From positions 5,699,501 to 5,763,500 of the forward strand of contig NC_092575.1 of the NCBI RefSeq assembly GCF_037975245.1: a DNA stretch of 64,000 nucleotides, given 5' to 3'. The stretch is from Apostichopus japonicus (lineage: Eukaryota > Echinodermata > Holothuroidea > Aspidochirotida > Stichopodidae). Below the pieces are notes generated by a model. The model saw only the letters and a list, made by a program, of their open reading frames with translations. It was not told the origin of the DNA and ran no database searches. Position 1 is the first letter of the stretch. The number at the start of each line of letters is the position of its first letter. This document shows, piece after piece, positions 47,601 through 59,820 of this stretch. The position numbers and the translations under genes are program-made.

Positions 47601-50600
47601 GTATCAGCTAACTACAGAGCTAACTATGTATTTGTACGTGTGTATGTGGGTATTTGTATGTGCATGTATATGTAATTTTTTGCGCGTGTGTAAGCGTGAG
47701 TTTTGTATTCACTGAAGGTTTGTTTTTCTGGATATGTATACATATATTTCGGTATAAGAGGAGAAGAAGAAATACTCAATTCAGAATCAATTTTTGTATT
47801 ATGTTAATAATTCCTTTGTATCATTCAGATGACATACCTATGTTGTTATCAGAACTCTAAATATAATCGATGTACCATATACATGTTTAATAATCGTGAA
47901 TAAATGAGATGGAAAAAAAAAAACTACAGAGTTTGTCCAAAAAAATAAAATAAATAAAATAATAAAAAAAACTTCCTTGACTTTATAAAATCTGTTGAGA
48001 ATTGGAAGAATTATGGTAAAAAAATAGCTCCTCAAGACCTTTTCTATGAGTCAACCATGACTGGGTCATATATTATTTCACTAATTTACAATGTATCTTT
48101 TGTATATTAACTTAAGCAAGTTAAGTGAGTATCTGAACAAAAGTGTTTTAAGTTGTCACAAAATTGATCTTAAAGCATTCTAGTACAATCACTCACCGTT
48201 TTTTTCCATCTTAAATGAAACCTCAGTTTTTCCAACTCAAATAAAATCTCAGTTTTTCCAACTCAAATAAAACCTCATGTGTTGAAACGATGATATATAT
48301 TTTAAATTTATAATATCACAGCTACATTGATTCCGGTAGTTATGCTTAACCAAACTTCTCAGAAATTAACTATGTACTTTTTATTTATTCACAGACTTTT
48401 TTGTTCTAATGAAATTTTTTGGATATATCTGTACTGGTCGATGAAAACAGGTCTTTGACCAATTCGTCGACCACTACGGTGAAAGGAAAGTACCGCATAT
48501 TACTTCACACATTGATTTAAAGTTTCAAGTTTATTTTCCACTTTCCATATATATAAACAGTAACAGAGTCAATGAGTAATTTACTCAAATTATGATGAAA
48601 TAACAATAAACAAAGTACAAAATATGCTATAATGGAAGTGGAGGAACCAGAAGTAAGTAGAAACTTTTCGAGTCTGGACCCTTAACAACAGGGATGTAAG
48701 TGCAGCCAAAAAAAAAAACCGGAAAACTATTCGGAGACCCGGGTGAATGCCGTCCTAACACATCCTACTCCTAGCTCTGACTACTTACACACTATCGTTA
48801 TGTTAGGCTAGCTCAGAAGTATTAGCGCTAACACATCTTACCCCTAGTTCTTACTACTTACACACTATCGTTATGTTAGGCTAGCTCAAAGTTACGAATA
48901 CGTCGCAGCGAACTACGGAATAAAAAACAGTCTCACATTCGAATGCGATCACAAATATCGACTTTCATATGCGTATCCCGTAGATTTCTGCCGCTGACAA
49001 ATATCACAAGCGTTAATTCCGAAAGTTATGTCGAGCACCAGCAGTTACGAAGATATTAATTAGCAGTCCAATCAACGTGAATTAGGCAAGGTTTTCCAAC
49101 GACAGAAATGAGCTATGGCGATTTGAAGTTCGCACGTACGCAACGATATTCACATGGCACAATGTTGTACAGTGCAATGCGATGATGCGAAACAGGAATG
49201 GTATTTTGATTGATCGATGAGTGAAAGTTGAAGTTAGCTTGCTGCAACGGGCCAGGCATTTTTGCCGCGTTGTGTCTTTGATATTCGAACAATTTTGTGG
49301 AACTTTATTGGAATTAAAAAAAAACGGATTTCCGTAAAAATACGGAAGACTTACATCCCTGAAAAAAAAAAACCGGATTTCTGTATAAATACGGAAGACC
49401 TACATCCCTGCTTAACAAACAAAAAGAAAATTTTAAAAAATCACATATGTACAGAGAGAGTAAAGAGATAAGGAAAAACAGAGAAAAATATGAAGAGGAA
49501 GCGAAGAAAGGTAAAAGCAAATCCATACAAAGAGACAATGTAACAACTCAGCGTGGGTGGTTTGTACTATTATTTAAAAGGTAATGCTTGAGTTTTCATT
49601 TAAATGAGTTAAACAGGTGCACACAACTCAGAAGTTACCTTCCTCAGGAGATTGACGTGTTCATCTCTGATACTTTGGTAGACTTCCTTCATCTTCTGAA
49701 ATTTATCTTCGTTTGATCTTGCCTTGGCTGTCGAAACAAAAACAAGAATAATTCTATCTGTAAATGGTCGGGTCAGCCAGCTACATTTTATAAATATCAA
49801 TTTTATTACAATATATTATTTCACTTAAAAACTTAATTTATTTGTCAAATTGAACAATTTCACTTTCATAAGTACTATATAGTAGACAAAATTATGCCTG
49901 GAGTGAACTGTCAGTTTACAAAGAAATTGCTTTATTTTTTGGGGTACTTTTGTGGTGGTCAGGATAGGTAGTGAGGGAGGCAATGAGGAGAGAAGAAAGT
50001 TCTACAATTATTTGTTTAATCTTTTCAAAAACAAAATAACTAGGATACTTAAGGGATGTTGAGTTAAACCTCTCTCCTTTAAACTGCTTCAAGGTAAGCA
50101 AAAAATGTTAAGATAGGTGAGTAATGGTAAATATCTGATTAAGGTAAAGTTGCTGATTAAAGGTAAAGTGCCCGATTGAAGGTCAGTGCCCTATTGAAGG
50201 TAAGTGCCCGATTAAATGTAAGTGTCTAATTAAAGGTAAGTGACCCATTAAGGTAAGTACCTGATTATAGGTCAGTGCCGGATTTGAGGTCAGTGCCCGA
50301 CTTAAGGTAAGTACCTGATTAAAGGTAAGTACCCGATTACAGGTAAGTAACCAATCAAAGGTAAGTAGCTGATCAAAGGTAAGCGACCGATCAAAGGTTA
50401 GTGCCCAATTAAAAGTCAGTGCCCCATTAAAAGGTCAGTGCCCGATTAAAGGTAAGTACCCAATTAAAGGTAAGTGTCCGATGAAAGGTCAATGCCCGAT
50501 GAAAGGTCAGTGCCCGATGAAAGGTCAGTACCTGATTGGTACTTCAACACTTGATTAATTGAGGTTTGAGATGAAGCCGCTGGAAACGAAGAGTAAAACA

Positions 50601-53600
50601 GAAGTCCCTGGTGTCACTACTAATAATCCAGTGCATTTTGGTGTCTACTTACCTTCTAATTCTTGTACTCTTTCCTGACTACTAGCTATGGCTGATCCTG
50701 CCATAGCTAACTGCGTTACCTCTGCCCTCAAATCTTCATTTTCCTGTAAGAAAAAATATCAATCGAAAAATGTGAAGGGCGAGGTCGTATCCAGTGAAGT
50801 GAAGAATACAGATGGCCCGAGTCCTTACAATCTTGGCTGCCGACACAGAGAGTGACTAAATAATACATAACATTTGACATCATTTAAGCCACACAAACGT
50901 GCTCTTCTACCCCAGGAAATGTGCTGAAGTCTCACCTTTATTGGGTCCCTTTTTTGAAGAAATGCCAATCAAAATAAGATCCTCTTTCGGATGTTACGGG
51001 GCCTTTATGGGGGAGTGAATTGTGTTCGTTGCTTTCTTATTTCCATTTCTTTAGCAAGAGTCCAATGTGAGAATATATATATAGCATAGATACTACACAT
51101 GTCACATGACCACTCACCTGACACTGCGTCTCGATCACGGTCTGATGTTCGTTCATCTCCATCTCCATCTCCATCAGCCGTCTCTTCAACATCTCGATGA
51201 TCCGTTGGTCTTCCATCTTCGTCCTCTCCAGCTCAAACTTCAGACTCTCGATCTCCAGCCGTAACTGCTCGATCAGTCTGTCTCTGAGTGATTGAGAGAG
51301 AAAGAATTCACGGTAATACTCTCGTCAGTCACGGATCCAAAATTTTAAAATTGATGGACAACGGACCACAAAAGAAAAAAATTAAAGAAACTTTCCAATG
51401 GATTACAAACATTTGACAACTGAATCGCAACAGCCGATCAAATTTATTAAAACTGTGGGATTATTAATTCAAATAGTGAAGTTTGCCTATGGGTCTGAGG
51501 GGCACAAAGGCCACTCCCCGTTGAGGTGCTGAAGACCCCAATATCCTCCTGGTTGTTGCGAAGGTTGCTAGTTACCTCTGGGGATGCAAAGAGCACTGTC
51601 CAAGGGCCTGGAGCCACCTATTGGATCACTGAGCTTGTACTAATTTTATGCACCAGTCCTGCCCCCTGTTAAATATTTGGCCTTATTTTGATAGATTCTA
51701 ATCTTTAGTTTAAGTAACACTTTCTTTTGTCAAAGCTAACAGAAAGTTAGCTTTAACGAGTGTTTGATGTTAACTAAAGCCGAAGGTTACATATGAGATA
51801 CTGGGAAAGGATTTGGACTGGCAGGGTGGAATATTTTGTAGGCCGTTATGAGGTGGTACTATCTCGCATACTGGAATAACCCTTGAAGCAATAACCACTA
51901 CCAAACATAACATTTGCTACAAATTTTGTATCTGATGTTTGAAGATCAGGAAAATCCCTTGTTTCAGTAACCATTAGGGGAAGCATTCGATTGGCAGGGT
52001 GGAATATTTTATAGGCCGTTATGAGGTGGTACAATCTCTGATACTGGTATATCCATTGAATCTGTAACCAGTACCAAATGAAACAATATCTGTGAAGTTT
52101 GTCTTGATGTCTCTCAAAGCAATAACTACTATCAAACAGAACATTTTGCTACAAATTTTGTATCTGATGTTTACGGACCAGGAAAATCCCTTAATTCAGT
52201 AACCATTTACCAAACAGGAAAATTCCCTTTGAAGTTTGTCTCTAATAATGATTGCAGACTGGGATATGCCTTGATTCAGTATACACTACCAATTGACTAT
52301 TCTCCAAGAATTTTTTGTCTTTGATATTTTTTTCAAACTGGAACATCCCTCAATTCAGTAACCATTACCAAAACTAAACAATCTCTACGAATTTTGCCTC
52401 TGAATAATATTTCTCATACCTGGTACATCCCACGATTCAGTAACCCCTACCAAATAGAATATTCTCTAAGAATTTGTCACTTTTAATGGAATATCAAAAT
52501 AAAATAGAACTGTTAGCAAACTGCTTATCCACTAGAGAGCCTGTGTTAGAGAATGTGTAAAAGTAAGTTGGCCTGACGTTTTGATTCTAGCAGGATCTTC
52601 TTCAGAGGCTAAAAAATGGAATATCGTTTGGAATATCGTTTGAACAAGTAACCACCACCAAACAGAGAGACATATCCATCAACATTTTTCTCCTGAAAGA
52701 AGAGGCCACTAACCATCAGAACACAAATTATATCTCACCTCTCATCTGGAACATGTCTGACCGGTAAAGGAGGTGGAGTGGCAGGTGACCTCTGGACTTG
52801 ACCGTTCGACTTGGGCGACGTCAAATCTACCAGAAGATTAGGGCTCCCGAAGATGTCGTTTTCCCGTTGTGCTTGGACCGGCTGAGGTGCGGCGGGGGGG
52901 TAGATGATGGGTTCCTCGAAAAGGGACGGTTCCCTGGAAGCCTGTCGGGAGAGAGATTTTCATATTCACAGAGCGGTCGCAGAAACCGAGCGAGGTTTTG
53001 AAGCTGTTACAGACTTATACTGTAAAGTAACATTATTCGCTTTACGAGGATCAAAAATGAAAATAAGAGGAGGGAAATAAACTTGGAGATGATTACTCAA
53101 TGAAATCCAGGAAAAGTAACTTTAAAATATTTCACACAAAACAATAGTGGAATGTCGCCACCACTGCTTAACCAAATCAGATGAGGATTGAAGATGTTGA
53201 GTGCTACCTGTGGACTGTCTCTGCCACTGTCGCCCTCTAGTAGATCCAGCATTACTGCTTGTGTAATGTAAGTAGCTTCACTGTTGGCTTTAACGAAGAA
53301 ATTAGGTGGACTCTGTGAATAGAATAGATTAAAAAATTCCTTACATATGTGATGCAACTCTTGTCTTTTTGCATTGAAAACCATCCAAAGCTAAGCTATT
53401 ATGAATGTGGCTGTGGGTCATGTAAGACCTCCAGCCTCCTCCTCATTCCCCTCCCTCATCATAACCCCCCTCACCCCCCCCCCCCCCCGCCCGTCCCAAC
53501 AAGACAGCACTTCTACCTGCAGTTGAGGTAAAATTCAAAGAAACATTGCATAGCATTTCTCCTTTAAGGTAAACTTTTACAGAAATATTTGATGTGAATT

Positions 53601-56600
53601 AACCTTACCCTTTGGAAGAGTTAGTACATGCAATGTTTGAAGTCTAACCATGTTTCACACTATATAACGCTCGCTACTGATACTGGCCTGAACTATATCT
53701 CGGTCTATAACTGAGGTAATTTTAACTTTGGATCGAAAGCAGCGATCGCTTTCTGAGGTAACTTTTGACAGAGATCTTCCTTGACTGAATCAAGTCTTTA
53801 CCTTTGGAAGAGATGGTACTTGAATGTAATGCTTGAAATATATCAGAGTGCTGGTCTTGGTGTAGAAAGCTTTCAAGGCTTCAAACTGCTTTAGGAACCG
53901 CTGTCTGTGACCGGAGAGTGTATCTTGTGGTAGACCTGCCATGACAAAAATAAGTGACCTTTAACCCAACTGTTCACATCAGACAATCTCAAAACACATT
54001 ATTTACAGTATGAGAAAAGATGTAGGAGTAAATATTCGACAAAGGAAAATTCCCATTCATAGCAAAAGAATGCATTTTCTTTGAATAATGTCCTTCACAA
54101 AAAAATATTTCCTATGGATGTTAGTGACAGAAGATGTGAATACTTGTGTGACCTTGGTAATCCACCATCATCCCACTTGTAATGGCTTCCACCAATACAC
54201 TTTTACAAGTTTCAACGTAATCGATCCTCTTACGATAATACAAAATAGATGTATTAAGCAATTATCCTTTAACAGAAGTCATGAATGTTGAAATGGTCAT
54301 GTGAATTAGACAGATTAGACAAATTAAACATCATAAAAATCTGTCATAACCCAATCATAAATATTTATTAATATTCAACGTTTCATTGAAGGTATTTCTT
54401 TTATCTTGTAACATGTAAAGAAAAAAATTCCTCCCAATCCCGAGTTCTCCAACTAGAAATGATCATGATGAATTTAATTACACATCACTTGGCATTCAGT
54501 CCAATGACAAGATTATAATTCGGCCGGTAATTAAATAAAGGGCATTGTTATACTCGCAGAATTAAACAATGACACATAATGAAAGAGAAAATGAAACAGA
54601 CGCGATCAGCAAATCTCGAGAGAAATTTAGAGGAATTTAGAGATGGATCTGAAAGCAAAACTAAGAGAGTTTGTATTAAGAGGAACTGATAAGTGAATAT
54701 GTAGTTGGATACAATGCACTATTTGCTGCACAATAAATCCTATCCTACCATGAGATGTAATGCTTGGGAGAACAAAGATCTGCTTACAGATAAATTGTTT
54801 AGCTATCTTAGCGACATTTTTTAGATGATAAATTGTAACGCAAAATGTGACCGGTATGTGATAGTTTGTTGTGCCTGCCAAAGCCAAACATAATAGTGTC
54901 TGATCTGAAATGGTTGAAGAATGAAATTATGACATGGCCTTAACCAAATTTAAGAAAAAAAAAAAAAAACTATGTCATAAGAATGGATTGCGGAGAAGAG
55001 AGAAGCAAAATATCAATCCTAGCCGAGTCCAGAGGTACATCATTTTACCCCAATTACATGAGGTTTCAGAGGGTCTATCACATTCAAACACACACAATTA
55101 ATTTGCAGAACATGCATCAAATTGTACATGAATTTGATGCACGGATGAAGGAGACAGATACAGCCTCATGGTAAACTGCTAAAAAAAAAGATTTAAAACT
55201 GAATCATTCAGGAAGCAGCTTTCATGTTTCCATGTTAGTGTATAATAATATAATAAGTGCATGAAAAATATTCACAGTCCTTGAAAGAAACAATTTCAGA
55301 AACCATTACGTCTTTGGACATTTTGGAAATGTTGGCTTCCTAGAAACATGTTAATACTTTCAATAGTCTTGGGAAGACTCTATGACTTCATAAATGCCAA
55401 ACAGCATAAAGTTGCTCCAGTCTACAAAAAAAATCGATTCCCTAAGGCAACTTGGTACTTTTGAAAATGTTGGTTATCTAGAAACATGAGGACTGTATGA
55501 GATATTAAACTGAGTAGCAAACAGCACATGTTTGATGGTAGTGTTTTTAAGAACAGCAAAGTTACATTACAGTGATAAGTTGATAATTTGACAAGAGTAA
55601 TATATGAATCATATATGACAATCGATATAATGCTTCTTCTTCCTTTGTCTTTATAGTTTTGCCTTTTTCTAGAGTGCCATCAATGCTTTCATAACTGAAC
55701 AATGATGACTGAATGAATGAATTTGATGGTGATCTGTATTCACTGGTGGTCTCACCTGGAGATAACTCTGGTCTCCTTTGAGCGATAACTGAATCTGGCA
55801 AGAAGCGAAACATGACAGGCTTTACTTACCTTGGGTCGCTTTCACACTTGTAAGCAAGCGGCATTGACACAGAGAACAATTAATGTGACGCAAGGAAAAA
55901 CACAGACCGAAACGGAAATAATGTTAACGGCTTTAACTTAATACAACAGACTTGCAATTCCTAGGAAGTGTGCATTTTCTATTTTCTTATCATGCGATAT
56001 GTGATATGTCTCATGCGTGTATCTTATCTTCGGCTTCGAAAGATACATGAAACGATATGTGGACGTGCAACTACTCTTTCAAACATTGTTAAGGTTAAAA
56101 GAAGACATTTTTGGCATTTTTCAGAAGCGAAAAAAAATGTTATGCTATTTTTTTGGAAGCAACTTTACAAACAAACATTGAATGTTACAAATTCTGCACA
56201 GTACTGCACCCAACCACTTTGTATTCTTTTACCTATATTGCTATATTATTTTCCATTCCAATTCACTCCTTTTCATGCTTTATTCAAGTCTTTTTTTATA
56301 ACACTACGGATTCAATACCACAATGGAACTATAACTCCAGTAAAATGCAGAGTTGGAATAAGAAAACCCAGCCGACTAATTAAAGTTGATTGAAATCTAC
56401 TCCATCACCCTCCCCCTACCATCCCCCTTCACATTCCGTCGCCCCATTTCTTTGACCCAACTTTTTCAAACCTCTAAAGCAAAACAAAATGCTGTGATGA
56501 AAAACTAACAAATGCTGACTTTTTGCTATAATTTTGTTTTTGTCAGAAAGTATCAAGTTTATTGAAAGACATTTCACTGTATTATTAAGAGAACTGCATT

Positions 56601-58935
56601 AACTCACCTGGTCAGCTTGCCTTTTTCGAATAAGCAAGAAAAAACTTGAACATTTTTCGAGATCTTCCCTTTGCTTAATCAGCAATGTGAATAACTTTTA
56701 CAGTAGATACATCAAGGAAATTGTGAAGCTTTTCCAGAGCCAATGATGATTATTCCGTATTTTGATTCTTAAATGTCCACTGTTTTTTCTGGGGTTTTTT
56801 TGTTTTTCGTTTTTTGTAGATTATGTATGTTTTGCCACCAGATTTCTTTCAAGTTTGGATCAGAACTTGGTGGGGATAAGTCAACCCATTTGATGGTACC
56901 ATCCAAACTTGAACAAGTCCTTTAAGTTTGTATGTCATTTACAGTACACCCCCCACCCCCCTTTTCCCCCAACCGCTAAAATCATCATCACAAGATTTGT
57001 CTTAGCAAAATTCTGATCACTTCTGAGCATTGCAACATTCATGACTCATCAATTTACATTTGCAACAACAAATCAAAGATACAAACAGTTTCCAAACTTT
57101 TACAATTTGATTCATGAATATTAACAGCATAATTTGCATTTTTTATAATATACTACGTTTTACAAATACAAAGAAACAAAGAGATAGCAACTGGACTAAC
57201 ACTTGACATGAAGTGTAGGCATATTAGCCTACTGTACAAGCCGTTCACAATTTTTGCCATGCACAAATGGTTATTAAACTAGGACGAGTATATCCAGTTA
57301 ATGTTAGTCTTTAAATACTAGTCTTAAAATATATATTCTGCACTTTTTCAATATTCAGTTTTTTTTTAAATTCTCTTTCTTTCTTCAAGCACTTAAGACT
57401 TTACACTTGCCAAAATAGCAAAGAGTTGCAGGATGTTAGTGGTCAGTAATTAATGCATTAATTAAGAGATTAATTAAGGTAGGAACACATACGAGAAGCG
57501 AAATTGCCATATTTGTCACTTATGACTGTTTATGTCAAGTGTTCTCTATATTTAAGAATAATTATAGTAATATAGTGATGCAGTAAAATTAAAACTAAAA
57601 TTTTTGCCTGCAATTCCAACAGCCGAGCAATTTTATTGATTCATGTTAATAACGACAGATCAAATTTTAGCAACCCAGCGATCACCTTTAAATTGATAGG
57701 ATAGCGATGCTTTTTGTTGAATAGAATTGTGAAAAGAGGAAGATCATTTTTGGGGTTCCAAGTTTGAAGATACCTTGGTTTCAAGTAAAGTTGTAGAGTG
57801 TCCAAGGTCAGTAGCACCAACAGAAAGTAAAAACTGTTTATGTTCGATTTGCTTCAACAGTTCCTTTCCACAGTGAAACTAGAACAGTTTTTTTTATTGC
57901 TCTTTTTTTCATTATTTTATTGAAACAAGACAAGTATAACTTCCATACTTCAGCATCACCAGTGCCAATCTCCAAGCTATAACTTAATGGTAATGGTTGG
58001 ACAGGGTATTTTTGTTTTTCTTTCGTTTTTTCATTCAGGAGGCAAGCAACAATGGAATTGGTTAAGCTGATGGTTTAGTTCGTGCTGGATATACTGCATT
58101 TTCATTTAATATTTCAAAGTTCTATACATCACTCTTCGCATTTACTTGGAAATACTTTTTTTGACTTACATGCATGAAGCTTATAGAGTAACCGCACGCT
58201 GAAGTCGTACAGCTGTCCCGAATCGACGACCACTGGAATAAGAGGGGCCAGACGACACTGACCCGAAGCTGTAGTAGAAATGTTCTTCGAGAGGTCGAAG
58301 GAGCCAAAGACTGTGAAATTAAAGAAATTAAAAATATGAAAAAAACAGGAGATATTGACAACATTCTGGCAAATGTACTGTACGGAAAAAAATTACCGGA
58401 AATTTCTATTTTAATAGTGACCATAACTGAATACCTTTTTTAGCAGATAACTCTCCATACAAAACAAAGAATTTGTACTCCTTGGAAATTTATCAAGAAG
58501 CGAAAGCTATGACCTCCATACATACTTCTACTTAACTGTGTCCATGTGATGAAACATCGAGTACTGAAGCAGATTCTCAAATGACTTGCTCGCTAACTTC
58601 CATTTAATGAATAATCCAAAATGTGAAAAAAGGGTGACTTAGTGTGATCAATTACAAATTTACATTGAGGTGATACTTGGAAGGGTTAAGAGAACTTGAT
58701 AAATAAAATATTTCAATAAAGCCACTCCAAATGGGGAAATAATATCAAACTGTTAAACTAACAGGCAGAAAATAATGTGTGTTTTTGTACTTACTGGCCT
58801 CTTCGAGATTGATAAGAGCATCAAGATAATCAAAAATTTCCACTGACATTTGAAACCTGTGAAACAAAAAAAACAAGAACTTTATAATTTAAATCTGCTG
58901 CATTTTGTGTGTTCAAATTTCTCATAATATATGTA

Positions 58936-58972
<37 letters not shown>

Positions 58973-59697
58973 CCTTACAATTAATTGATATTTTATGGAA
59001 AAACAAATTCATAAACCCCAAAATTGCTACCAAAAGGAAAAAAAAACTGTAAATGCTGCATTATTCCTTGGAATTCCAATCCGATAAAGACTAAAGCCGG
59101 GCATGATGACCTCCAAATTGCAATAACCTATGCACTAATCAAAATACTTCCAATGAAGTAGGTTATGATGCATACTGTACCATCTCCCACACTGTTCTGT
59201 GAACCTGTTGACCGATATTTCGTACATCCACCATGCTAGTTTACACATGACCCTGGATCAGAGATCAGCTTGCATAGCTCGATAGCTTGTTCTGTTGCCC
59301 TGTGTTTATATATTTATTATTGTTGTAAATGTCACATCACCCCTCTTAAACTTACAAATTGTTAATGTCATTTTCAGCTATCTTCTCCAGTGCTGTCTCT
59401 GGGTCAGTGAGTTGCAGGTTCCCTGGGATTGTAGGATACTGCAGAAACAAATGACATTGGAAGAATAGAGGTTATTGCCAAAACTGAGTCAGCAAAACTA
59501 ACAAACAATGGAGATTATTAAAAGAATAATTAATAAAAAACATTCTTCAATAGTTGTATTTATACTATCGTACCATTATGTACGACAGAGTGCTTTGGTT
59601 GTGGAAGCTTTGGATGTGGCTGACTTTTGGTTTCCGTTAATTTCACTTTTTAACAAAACAAACAAACTTTTTACCCTAAATTAACAACAAATATATA

Positions 59698-59740
<43 letters not shown>

Positions 59741-59788
59741 ATATATATATATATATATTTTTATATATATATATATATATATATGTAC

Positions 59789-59820
<32 letters not shown>

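Noticed and set aside
43404-50538. Regularly repeated arrays that might suggest CRISPR
   Set aside because: The units are contiguous minisatellites without unique spacers, in introns of an animal gene.
55968-56393. 141-residue + frame in a HIP1 intron
   Set aside because: Hydrophobic by AT composition, antisense to the gene, with no recognisable fold or splice borders.
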